The notes under the pieces are model-generated. The model worked only from the letters and a program-made list of their open reading frames with translations, ran no database searches and had not been told where the DNA came from. From Diploscapter coronatus (Eukaryota > Nematoda > Chromadorea > Rhabditida > Rhabditidae), in the NCBI GenBank assembly GCA_964036155.1, contig OZ038423.1, positions 37,091,249 through 37,155,248 on the forward strand: a DNA stretch of 64,000 bases, written 5' to 3'. Made by a program: the position numbers and the translations under genes. Of the stretch, positions 47,615 through 59,236 are shown in pieces (within the stretch, counting starts at the first letter, position 1; each line of letters begins with the position of its first letter).

Positions 47615-49684
47615 CAATGATATTGAAATTTGACATTTTTCGAGAAATTTGTGATTATTCGAGTCCCTCTCCATTGTAAAATGAAGATTTTTCGTATCAT
47701 TTTTGTTCAAATTGATTCCACGCTCAATTTCGAATTAACGAAGCAATTTTTGAAACATTTATTCGACCTTTAAACAGATAATTGCATGCGGATGCTTCAT
47801 TTATATTCTCTCCTTGATGAGTGCAAAGTAGTGACTGACTATGGCTGCTGCTATGTGGGGTATTTTGCCTGGACTGACTAGGCCTATTTCAGACCACAAT
47901 TATAAATGCCATAGATGCGATAATATTCAGAAAGAATAGTTTGGTACGAGGAAGCAAGCAAGTTGGTTGGTATTTTATATGATTGATCTTCGTGAATTCG
48001 AGAGCGAATCTATAATGGTCTGGCTAATTTGATGATGTGAAGTAAGTCTCTTTTCTACACTAGTCCATAGAGAAGTAGCTTCTTAAAAAATTCCATACAT
48101 TATACGTCTGAAAATTTTATTATCCTTCCTTATGTAGCAAAGCTATTTCCCTAATGTTGTATGAATTAAATCGAATACGTGGCGTATGATGAGTTTTCCA
48201 AAAAGTCGATGTAGTCTCCAAATTGAAAGTGTTTTCTAGATGTTCAATAAATGAACTACACGAACTGCCCAAGAGGTTCTCTGAGCAGTCATCCATTCTC
48301 AAGTTGTAAGTGTGAGTTTCCAGTTGTTCCTTACCTTTGTGGTTTCCGTTTCCATTTCCGGGCCTCGCACTTCGTCTGTGGTCAGCTTCCAACCTTCTTC
48401 TTAGTTTCTTTTCCCTCCTCTTCTCTTCTCCTTCCCACTCTCGCTTGCTGTTGGCAGTTTGTTTCGCGTGTTAGGGTGTTAAATCGAGCTCACTTAGCTG
48501 TCAAATAATTTCGGATTTGGATTTCTTCTATGCAGAGTTGAGCATTTATCTCACTCCCCCCCTTTTCGCTTCCACATTCTATATGAAGGAGTGAGGGCGG
48601 CTCCCTCTTGTGTCCGTGTGTCTCAAGCAGTGAATCTGTCATTCCAAGCGTTGCGCTCAGATTTTGTTAGAGACGTTCACTTTATTTTTATATTCTTCAT
48701 CTTTGTTTAATGTACTCGAGAAGAGTTCATCTATTAAATGATTGGGTTGAATTTTTCGAAACTCAAAAAATTGAACCAACCTATAAACCAAACCCGTCGA
48801 CTTCGGAAATCTCAAAGTGCTTTGAACCTGTCTGAATTCCTTACCTGCCGAGATTGCCTTCAAATCTCAACATCTCGGCAATTATTCATAAGTCTCAGAG
48901 CCTATGCACGACCTGCTCATTTCACATTTCTGTCAAAATCGTGCAGTCGCTAATGAATTCCCGGTTTAAGAGTTGAGAGACCCGAGTCTTCGGATCTTCT
49001 GAGACTTTTCAACTTTCTCTCATAAAATTTTTGTATCAATCGGTAGCGTTTGCTGGTGTTTAGTTAACTTCATAACTTGGTTCATTTTAGATTTGAGCTG
49101 AACTTGTTTCCGAAAACACCTCTCATGAGTTGTATTTTTCAACAACCGCATGAGATCCTGGTGTTTGGCCTGTTTTGTTAGTCGGTTGAATATGTTGTCA
49201 TCATTCAAAAGTAGAGGGAGGCATATGCAATAGGTATGCAGGTAATGAGTTACCTCATGCTTCTCAGAGGCATAGCTGATTGTGCACAGGATCTTGGTCA
49301 TTCTTCATCCTATGTTTTTTCCCATTTATTTGCCCGTCTCCGAGTCACATTCTCATAACTTCAATCTTCCATCATGTAGTTGCCAAATTCTGTATTAATG
49401 CCTCCTTCTTTGTTCTTGTACTTTGTACGCTCTCGCAGAATTGTTGATTCCCCGATTTGACCCGAGGGTGAAGGGGGGTAGGCTCTAATTAATTGCCCTA
49501 CTCTTTTATGGGCTGCGAGGGCTTTATGAGGCTCGAATCAGTTGAGGAAATGATAGGGAGGTACTTCTGCTGGGGTGGAATTGCACTGCAAAGCGCAAAT
49601 AGGGCCGAAAGAAAACTTGTTTGAACATTCTTTGGCCGAATTTTTTTATCCTCATTCGTCCATTTCATTCGACGAAATTTTCCA
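47615..49684. other. Spacer upstream of the GPCR gene
   Basis: About 2 kb without a supported gene. Contains pyrimidine-rich tracts at 48400-48450 and a small hairpin around 48551-48595 (CTCACTCC against GGAGTGAG). A 93-codon minus-strand frame at 49020-49301 has no recognised motif. The promoter and any 5' untranslated exon of the GPCR should lie here. Confidence 0.5.
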
Positions 49685-51750
49685 ATGTTGAAGGTGACGG
49701 TTCCAGAGTCGCAATCCCGGTTCTGTCCGTGCGATCTGGGTTCCTCGTCCGGAATGCGCAATGACTGTACCGTGTACATCGAGAAATACCCCGATCCGTC
49801 TCACCATCCGGTCATTATCCTCCTGGCCGCCGCCCTCTACACTCTCGTATTCATAGTCAGTCTTGCGGGAAATCTAGGTGAACCACAGAATTACTTCATT
49901 CATTCAGTCAGTACGGACACGTTCATTTTAGGCGTAATTTATGCGACTGTCTACCATAGAAGCCTGCAGACCGTGCAGAACATCTTCATAGTCAATTTGG
50001 CCATATCGGATGTGATCGTCTGTCTTCTGTCGATTCCACTCACACCTGTCACGACAATAGCCAAGCAATGGTATTTCGGCTCGACCCTGTGTCGAGCAGT
50101 TGGTGGAATTCAAGCAATAGGCATTTTCATCGGCACTTTCTCACTATGCGCCATAGCAATAGACCGATACTTTCGACTCGTCATAGCTCCAGGTAAGGAT
50201 TTCTTCGCTGCCAACGTCAAATTTATGGACAACTGAATATTTGCAAGCGAGGTGTGAAAATCACGAAAACATAAAAAAAGAACCGAAAAATATAACAAAA
50301 AAGCGAAGAAAACACCGAACCGATAAGAGATGAAGAAATGGCAATTGGTCTGTGGAAAATTCATTTCATGTTCATTTTGGCACTTGCTTATTTTTAGCGA
50401 TTTTTTGACAAGCTTTCGTTTTCCAAATTAGGCAGTCCCCTGCACAAGCGATGTGCCATCCGAATCACGATTCTGCTGTGGGTTTTCTCGATTTTGGCCA
50501 CTCTTCCCTATGTCTATCACATGGAAATGGTTGATTATAAGCATTTGAGTGAGAATTTAAATATTTCTCCATTTTCTAAATTTTTCCCTTGTTAGATATC
50601 TGTGGCGAATTTTGCACTGAAAAGTGGCCTTCGCCATCGTCTAAACGCGTCTACACACTTTTCGTGTTCGTCATTCAATTTGTCATCCCATTTACTATTA
50701 TGACACTGTGCTATCAGGCGGTAATTCCATCTCGACTTTTTTATTTTGTTAGAAACATTTTTTTAGATTTTCTCGTTTCTTCGTCGTAGAGCTGAATCTC
50801 GATTGATGTCCATCGCTCAACAAGTCAATTTGATGTACATGGTATGTAGAAATTGGAAAAATGGCTTTTATTGTTTGAAGAAATGGGTAATATTGCTATG
50901 TCGAAGAAGACGAAGTTGAAAAAATAGAAGATATGGGATTTGGTGAACGATAGATTTATTACAGGTCGCAGCAACGGCAGGAAGAGAAACTCAACAGCAC
51001 AAGGAGCAACTGACTCATTTGATCGAACAGAAGAAGAGGGTCGTTGCACAGAAGCGTCGAGTCACAGTCATTTTAGTTAGGTCAGTGCTATCTTTTCTAC
51101 GTTATTTAGCAATTTCAAGCTATCGAATCTTCGAATTTTTCATCCTGAGACGGAGAAGATGTTTATTTATTTTTTTTAACTTTCTCATGATCTGAAGTTA
51201 TCAAATTCCTTTATTCAATTATTGACTGCTGGATTTCAGCATGGTAGTCGTATTCTTCGTCACTTCCCTGCCTCACAATCTCGTATCGACTTTGATGGAA
51301 TTCACAGATTCAACTGAACTATTGACATATCAAGGCAGCGATTTCACGTACATTATCAACTTGGCTACGCATTTGTAAGTCTTTAGCGCGCATTTGATGA
51401 CATTTTTGCATTTCCCTAATCTTCCTTATCATATTTCTCTTCTGTATCTGTATCCAGAAAACTTTATTCCATTGGAATAGCTTCCTAAATATTTCAAAGG
51501 AATAACTTGTTCACTGGAATAGTTTTCTGGATGCGGGCAGATATTCTGTAACTTTTAGATAGCAATTTAGACGTTTCACTTTATTTTCAGTCTCGCAATG
51601 CTATCCTGCGCGATCTCCCCACTGCTCTATTCATATCTGAATCCGGAATTTCGTGAATTCGTGCTTAATGCCATTTCCGGAATTAATATCAAATGGGCAA
51701 ATCAGCTGGCGAACCGATCCTGGCATCCAACACAGACAACAGTCCTCTAG
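49685..51750 (+). CDS. Rhodopsin-family GPCR, neuropeptide Y/F receptor-like
   Basis: Exons: 49685-49877, 49932-50192, 50432-50548, 50596-50720, 50767-50841, 50965-51080, 51240-51374, 51591-51750; 393 residues. Seven-helix receptor features: TM1 ending in GNLGVIYAT (residues ~43-70), QTVQNIFIVNLAISDVIVC (TM2), LCRAVGG with the disulphide Cys before TM3, AIDRYFRLVIAP (DRY, ~140), CGEFCTEKWPSPSSKRVY in extracellular loop 2, VPF-like VIQFVIPFTIMTLCY (TM5), a basic third loop (QKRRVTVIL) and PLLYSYLNPEF (TM7). Helix 8 and the tail are short. The pattern resembles NPY/NPF and related peptide receptors; the ligand cannot be named. The 54-nt intron at 49878-49931 has no stop in frame, so retention is possible, but splicing restores the TM1 to TM2 loop. 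AATAAA at 51857. Confidence 0.88.
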
Positions 51751-52621
51751 AAGATCAAGTGTGAGTTACAATACAAATAATAAATTAGACGGGTATGATG
51801 ATTTTCTCGCTAATATTATCACGATGATCTCAACGAAATATTTTCTTGTGATAAGTAATAAATATTGCATATGTATATCTTAAAAGATTAATAAATTTTT
51901 AGTTCATTATTGTCGTAGTTCGTGATGCGCAAGTTCGTAGTGTTGTGGTTATTGCTAAATGAAACAAGAAAATGATGGAGATCAGTCAGTTCAGTTTATC
52001 CAAGGTATGTCAGCTTATTACTTATTCAAGTCAGAGACCAAAAGTATTTCGATTTCAACATTAGTTTTCACAGGTTTGGGTTTTCAAATTCAATTTAATC
52101 CTGCTACTCTTTAAGGATTATTCTTTAAGATAACTTTTTCTCGCTCATTTCCCCCTTTCAACACTTTCTATAGCTCTGCACTTGCAACTTGCCGAGCGGG
52201 AGATTTGACTAACTAATTCGAATTATATTGCTCTTTCCCTCGATTTTGTATCCTCCTCTCGGCTATAAACAAATGAGTGGCTGTTGACTAGTATGAAGTA
52301 GCGCGTTGCGGCTGCGCGTCGCGGTCTCGGCTCTCTTGAATCGCGCAAACTGCTGCTTCATTGGAGTCTGAAGGCTGAAGACCAAGGGGGGAAAAGCTGC
52401 CACTCTTTCTCTCTGCCTATAGAGAGGGAAGGGGTGGGACTCATGCATAAAGGGAGTGAGAGAGCACAAAGAAGAAGGGGAAAGAGCTGAGCTCCCTTGC
52501 CTTCTCCTTTAGACGGGCACTGTGCAGCGGCCGCGAGAGGCACCCGTTTCCCATTTCAACACCAAAATTAGACGTCGTCTTCTGAATTGTACGGCGGATT
52601 CATCGTCACCAGATTCACAGA
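51751..52621. other. Spacer with probable promoter of the secreted-protein gene
   Basis: Carries the GPCR poly(A) signal at 51857-51862. A TATA-like GCTATAAACA lies near 52261, followed by an unusually GC-rich stretch (52300-52550) with purine/pyrimidine tracts. A TTAG acceptor near 52571 precedes the ATG at 52622. Confidence 0.45.
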
Positions 52622-55600
52622 ATGGCTGTACAGACACTCATATTTCAATTCGTGCAATCTTCTATTCTTCTATTGTCGATATCGTTTCTAGCAGACGCTG
52701 CACCTAAGGTTGGTCTTCACGTTTTCTTTTTCATTTTGCGAGGTTTTGACATGTTTATCACGAAATTCTGTTAAATCTACACTAAGAACTAAAGATGGAG
52801 GAAATAATTTTAACGAATAGCTCTAACACGTGTAATCATCTCATTATTCCAACAGTTTACGCATATGATTAGGTTACGTGAAGCGAGTTACCCATAATAA
52901 TGATAGGTTAATGAAGTCCGAGTCAAATGAATTTTATTGAGACGACTGAACTTTTCGATCATCTTTTACTCTTATCGAAAAAGTCCGAATGTGGGATAAT
53001 CTCATCTTTGTTCTCCTTTTGGATAATTATGTTTACCTCATCCTGTTTTAATGGAAACAATTCTAATTGACTGAATGTCTGCCTGGCTCTGTTGGCCAGT
53101 GTTCAGTCTCTCACTCAATTCAAAATTGCAATTGCCCTTTGTTTTTAGTTGGAATGTGTACAATTGGAGGGAAAAGCTTGAAACCATATATGGGCAGGAG
53201 AAATGACGGAAAAGGCTGATGAGAGTGGCAGAGCCTAGAGAGAATTTGGTTTCTAGCAAAATATACCGAAATTTCTTCTTTGCAATTTGTATAACTATTA
53301 GCTTTTCTTCTATTTGGATTTAGGAAAAGTAAGGAAAACTGGTGAATTGTATAATGAGCAGAAAAAAAACAGCTAATGAGTGGAAGAAGAAAGCGAGCAA
53401 TTTCTAATTCGGATTGAAATGAATATCGAAACACGCACATAGATGCTGGGAGATATCCCTATTCTTTCTTGCTTTACTACAATTTTTCGTTTCAAGAAAA
53501 TAAATTAAGCCTCGCGAGAGATCCTTCAAGACGGGCAAACAGCTCGATAGCCTTGTATACTTTAGCATTTTCTCTTCAATTTCAACAAAATGAAATCTTT
53601 ACATTTATTCGGGGACGATGGAAATTCGAAATGAGAATCCTTATGAAATTCGAAATGAGTTTGGGAATTGCATATTTGAAATTTCAAATCTCAAAACTCA
53701 AATTCAGGCTTCACTTGGTCAACTACGAGCAAAGAGAGATGTCGTAGCGATCGAAGAAATCTCCCCTGAAGAAGCATTAATTAGAAGGCAACTTTCAGGT
53801 GCAGTTTTGCAGTTTTGAGAAATTTAATTGACTGAGGAACTGCCGTTTTTCCATGATATTTGAATTATCAGAACATGTGCTATTTTGAGCCTCGAAAAGC
53901 AATGCGCCATTTTCATAATTTGCCGAATGTATGGCCCAAAAGCACGAAAAGAGATGCATGTTGGCATTTCAGATGAGAAAGGAGCTATTTCTATAGAAAT
54001 TTATCTGCCATTTATTTTGAATGAAAGGGGGAAAATTATTTATTTCGGTTTTTCGGGAGGGTTTTGGTTATGTTATTAGTAGTCAGAACAGAAAGGGCAG
54101 TCCTTTAGATTGGCCGGGTAATTGTCAATATAGGCTTTAATGGCATTGGCTAAAGGCCTGCCTCTGACAGCTACATCTGGGTGTCGTTTATTTGTCTGAA
54201 TTTGTAAGTAATCGAGGAAATGAAGTAAGGATTGAGAGGAAATTTAAATCATTGTTTTATGAGGCCGGATTAAGAAAAAGCAACTTTTTATAAAATTCAT
54301 TAAAATGATGAAGACACCTCTTATACCTAGTTTTACGATAAGTCACCTACTCTAAATTAGTTTTTTGTTCAGTATAGTTGGCAGTAATATCATAGTAGAT
54401 AGAGTTTTATGAGATGTGTTTATGAAAAATTCTTCATGTTATTTCTAACTTTTCATCATTTTGCATAACCCATAAAGAAATTCAAAAAACTTCTGAACAA
54501 AATAAGAAAAGCAAAAAGGTATGAGAACTGAAAAAGGGACACATGAGAGTTGCAATGTTGATTTCATATTCTTCATGAGATTTTCACATTTTCTTTCCAC
54601 TATTCTGGGTGAACTTCATGAGGTCTGAATGAAATAAGAAAGGGCAAAAAGATATGAAATCTCTCAAAGAAAAGACACATGAGAGTTGCAATCTCTTATC
54701 TGCCTGCAGGCTATTGAGTGGAAGAAAGGAAATGAATACAAAAACACAGCTAAATTTCTCATAAAGCAGAAAGGTCGCGTGCCCGTTTTTGCCGCAAGGG
54801 TTTGTTCGACTAATTCATGCGAAATAGAAATATTAGACTGGGGAAAAATTCTTTGAACCACTAAGCTATTATATTTCAAAATGAAAGCTATATTCACCCA
54901 TGATAGACAGAATGAAGTTCACATCGGTAAATAATTAGCGGACCAACGAAAAATAATTACCAAAGGCCGTTTATTTTGTTTTCGAATATGATCTTCATAA
55001 ATTTGAATATGCTGCAAGATCAGACATAGGCAGGACTTAAGTCAGACCTTTAATGCGGACCTTCATGAGCCAAAGTTAACAGTAAAAATAAACATTGCAG
55101 ATAAAATATGTATCGCCTTTCTATAGAAAAGTTTTATTTGTGGACCTTTTCCCTTAAAATTTCTCACTCTTGCTGAGATTCTGCCTCGATCTGTGCAAGA
55201 TGTCTTACTGAATCGACAAAATTTCAGAATTGAGCAATGAGCAATTAGCCCTGTTGGCGAACGTAGTCGCAAACGAGATAGATCAATTGACCTCGCAGGT
55301 CGATAATTGGCAAGAAGCTGAGCAAGATGAAGGTCCAGAAGAAGTCGAGTTGATTGAAATTCCAGTTGAAGTTGTTGAAGAGGCTCCCCCTGAGCCCATT
55401 GTAAGTCAATAATAATGATTTTTTATCTTCAGAAACCTTTCTGCAATTCATACACTTCATTACCTGCATTTTTATGCGGCTTTTTCTTAAACTACACTAT
55501 TTTGTTTTCGACCTGCATTAACTTCAAAATACAATGTTTTGGTCGTATAATAATTCTTTTAAAGAAGATCAGAAATTCGTCTTTAACCTTCATAAACTTT

Positions 55601-55853
55601 AAAATGCAAATTTTTAAAATTATAATCTACTAAAGGGCTAAAAAGGATAATAACTAAATGAATGATTCAGATATCAATAGTGCCTGAGGAAGTATTCGAA
55701 GAGGCGATATTGGAAGAAGCTGCATTAGAAGAGGCAGAGGCACAGCAAGCTGCTCTAGCTGCTGCAAGGGATGAAGCTGAATTGTCCGAAAGAATCGCTG
55801 AAATTGCAAGTATTCTGAATGAAAGAGCCGCTAGAAATATACATATCATTTAA
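52622..55853 (+). CDS. Small secreted acidic protein, possible peptide precursor
   Basis: Exons: 52622-52708, 53708-53798, 55228-55400, 55671-55853; 177 residues with long introns (1.0, 1.4 and 0.27 kb). I do not recognise the family. Exon 1 encodes a clear signal peptide (hydrophobic core IFQFVQSSILLLSISFLA, likely cleaved near ADAAPK). Exon 2 contains AKR followed by DVVAIEEISPEEALIRRQ: KR and RR are possible prohormone-convertase sites. Between RR and exon 3 is an amphipathic stretch beginning QLSELSNEQLALLANVV. The rest is Glu- and Ala-rich (EEAILEEAALEEAEAQQAAL), helical by composition and ending NIHII. Phases (0, 1, 0) agree and the exons are in frame across large gaps, which supports one gene. 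A neuropeptide-like precursor or a secreted helical protein are both possible. Confidence 0.6.
54501..54691. repeat. Pair of direct repeats in intron 2 of the secreted-protein gene
   Basis: Two ~60-bp copies, about 54501-54557 and 54629-54691, share AATAAGAAA-GCAAAAAG-TATGA and then GACACATGAGAGTTGCAAT, separated by unrelated sequence. Short, diverged, no coding. Confidence 0.65.
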
Positions 55854-58800
55854 ATGTCTATTTATTTATTATTATTATTATTAAAATTAGCAACTTTTAT
55901 ATTTAAATCTTTAGTATCTGAATAGAATCCGATCTCATAGATCATTATGACTTTAAAGACCAACTAATTTCATTACTCATCTGAATTTTGCTAGTTTTAC
56001 TTCAGATCTGAAACCTTTAATGGCTACATACAATTTCGAAAAAGAACTTCCCGGTGTAAATTTTAAATCTTAAATTTTTCAATTGAGAGACTTTATCAAA
56101 CTGTGATCTTCATCAAAAATTCTATTTATTTACATGCACACTTCTCGCGCTAAAAGTGTTTGTTTGTTGATTGTTGTTGATTTTTAGCGAGCTATTATAT
56201 TATTGACACATTTTCCTACGCTTAAACAAATTACTAAGACTGGCACTAAATCTAATAAATAATAAGTTTTTTCTAAAGATTTGTAATCTAGATGTTCTTC
56301 TTATCGATTTGTAGTTTGTTCTGGTCGTGTGAACGTTGTCCTGTTGGTCGTAAATCAAGGCGTTTAACTTGAGTTTATTTGTTTGTCGGCAAAATTGATT
56401 TCTAATCAAATGACAATTATCCTTGTAAATATCACCAACATTCGACAATGGCAGTGACATTTACAGAATAGTAACAAAAACCTCTGTATGGAGATTGGCA
56501 AGTGGAACCGGAAATGAATCGATGACAGAGGCGAGGGGCGAGAAGGCAGGGTTGTCGGTCGATTGACAGGCTGGCATTTTGCATTCGTCCCATTCTGCAT
56601 ACACCATGTTGGACTTCTTGGGAATTTCACCATATTAATATTGAGTCATCAAATAAATTTTTGAAAGTTGTCGATTTTGGGCATTCGAAAAATTAATTGT
56701 ATTCTCAGTCTTTAATCATCAAGGATGTGGTATTTACATGCATGCTAATTTTTAAACTTTGGAAATTTTTTTAATGACCCAACCCATTTGTGACGTTGAC
56801 CTATTTTTCCCCCTTATCAATAGCATTTCTCTTCTAAAATAGGTATTTTTTTTCAAAAAAGGTCTTTAACAGTTGGCATCACCTAACCACCCAAGACTAA
56901 TCGCATTTGTGATTATCGATTAGCCTTTTTACCTGCCCCTTCATCATTTCCATATTTGGAGGCGCGCTCTATTTTTCTCGTTTCATTTTTCATTGTCTGT
57001 TTTCTTCTCTTCCTTCCCCTCACTGACTCAGACCACATGCACACATTTCACCCAAGAATATGTCAGCGAGAAGACCATGCTTGGTACTTTTCGCTCATGC
57101 TCTGGTGGATGACGAACCGTACCATATTTTCGCGTTTCGAACACGATGAATCTGATTTTCCTGACCGAAATAGTACAGGGTCAGATCAGGACTTGGATCC
57201 AAGTTCAACTTACAGGCACTGTAAATTGAAATTGAGTCCAAGCCCAGATGATAAATTATCTTATTGTAAATGATCGATAGCTTGAGACGAAGTAAAAGGA
57301 GCGGGTTTCTTTCTCTCCCTCCTTTGAGCTTCGGGATGAGCTAACTGACGACGTTTGTTAATTTGGTGACTCTTTAAATTTTTCCCTGTTTTTCTTTGTT
57401 CTTTCATCGAAATTAATTGAATTTTCGCAACATACATTTGCAAATTATTTTCCTCTATCGATATTGATAAAAATGCCTGATTAATTATCGATAATTGCCC
57501 TTAAACGCAAAAAAACAGAAAATAAATGAACGTATAACGAGCAAATGTGCGTCTCTCGCTATTTCGTGGCTCACAGGAGGGTGGCGAAAGAAATACGCGC
57601 TTTTCTATCTCGTCTCAAGTAGTCGGTCATTTACAATAGATTGCATATTAAATTTTTCCATTGTCTCCACAAAATTATCATGTTCCAAAGAATTATGCAA
57701 CTGAATCTGACGCTATTATCATTCCTTAAACTCAAACCCCTTTCATTCTTTTCCGATTTTAGACTCAAATTACAACTCATTTAGTTAGATCGGAATTCTA
57801 AATAACTGGTTTTAGTCGACCGAAAGTTAGATCGAATTTAACTTCGGGTTAACGACAAGTTGATATCGTCACTCTAACCTTGATTGTCTGTTTTTTCGAA
57901 TATAAACCGACTTGTTTAGGAGTTGATCTAAAATCTCCCAGATTGATAACCAAGTCTCGAAGTAAAAAATCGATATATTCGCGCTAAGCCGTTCTATTAT
58001 TCGCATGAAGTCCATCATTCAGCAGCAATATCATATTGTAGCCCGAATTTCAAAGGAAAATTTATCGACAAAAATCGATGCCAAAAATTCGGCACTTACG
58101 AAGGTCTGTATCACTTTTTATTTCACATTTTTGGTTTCATTTAGTAATTTTCATCATTCTCTATTTTGTCTGCATCTCTGCTCTCTCTGCCCTCTTTGAC
58201 CTGTCATTTCCCCTCCCTTCTTCCTCTATTTTTCCTCATCTCTGATTCGAGGGATGTCTTTTCCTCTTTTCCCCTCTCATCTTTCTTTCTTCTTTCACAG
58301 ATTGATTCATTTTGCCGACGTCATCCGCTTTTCATCCCTTTTATTTGATTTGATTGCTTATTCGCGCAATCCCTTGATTTGTTTGTGGCATTGTATTGGC
58401 GCAGCGGGTTGGCGGATGGCGAAACTTGCGCCAATCGATTGTGCGACGTAGCCGCAAAAATAAAAGAATAACGAACACACAGCTGACAGAGAGCGAGGAA
58501 GAAGCAGCTGGAGAGGAAAAGCTGTTCCTATTTTTGCGCTCATTCTTTCGAGTCCTGGTCTTCGAGATTTTTCGCCAATTTTTCATCGTAAAAGTTTATA
58601 AATGTCACCCATTTTCGATAAAAATCGGTGACATTTACAGCAAAAAACTTTTCACACTCGTTTTTCCCGAAAGAATTGCACAATTCATGTCATTCGCCTG
58701 GTTTCCATCCTCGAGTCTCAGTTCCTCGCATTCTGTATTGCAATGTTGTTGTGTCTCGTACGACTGGTTTTCACTCATCGTTCCCTTCGTTTCTGTCTTT

Positions 58801-59236
58801 CCGTCATTCGTTTCCTCTGCTTCTCTGTTCGCGCTCTGCTCTATTTTCCTTCTGTGCAATTCACATTTCATATTTCGGCCTTCCTGCAGGTGCAAAAATC
58901 AATGCAGTGCATTGCATTGTCTGAGTCCGATGTTGGGAAATGCATAATTGTGGGTCGGATCATGAAACGTCTGGTTAGAGACTGATAAATAACTGATAAG
59001 TGATCACGATCGAGTCATTTACATTTCCCAAGCACTTTTTGATGAATCGTTTTTTCTCTGCTTTCGGTACTTTTCAGTTCACCATGATCGCGATTTGTAA
59101 AATTCACCAGATTTTAGAGCTGGAATGTATAGGTAAAAAGAAAAATAATGAGTGAATTTTACACAAATGTTGGTCATAGTGAATTGGTGACAAAAATAAG
59201 CTTTTTATTTTTGAACTTGTATATTTGAGGAAAAAG
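55854..59236. other. Gene-poor spacer upstream of DOP1
   Basis: About 3.4 kb. It has a TTA microsatellite at ~55865 and AT-rich sequence to ~56.9 kb. Pyrimidine-rich DNA with several long open frames (56956-57273, 58396-58947) starts only at non-ATG codons or lacks splice context. A small palindrome (AAATGTCACC against GGTGACATTT) lies at ~58601-58638. I could not build a gene here; 5' exons of DOP1 or an unrecognised short gene are possible. Confidence 0.5.

Noticed and set aside
49020..49301. 93-codon minus-strand frame between CEP290 and the GPCR
   Set aside because: No signal peptide, domain or neighbouring exons that extend it.
53885..54079. 64-codon frame in the intron of the secreted-protein gene
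   Set aside because: Short, without motif, and located between two phase-compatible exons.
56956..57273. 105-codon frame with a hydrophobic start resembling a signal peptide
   Set aside because: Starts at a TTG. The first ATG comes after the hydrophobic part, and no splice partner restores a start.
58396..58947. 183-codon plus-strand frame upstream of DOP1
   Set aside because: Non-ATG start, pyrimidine-rich repetitive composition (Phe/Ser-rich), overlapping frames of similar length on both strands.
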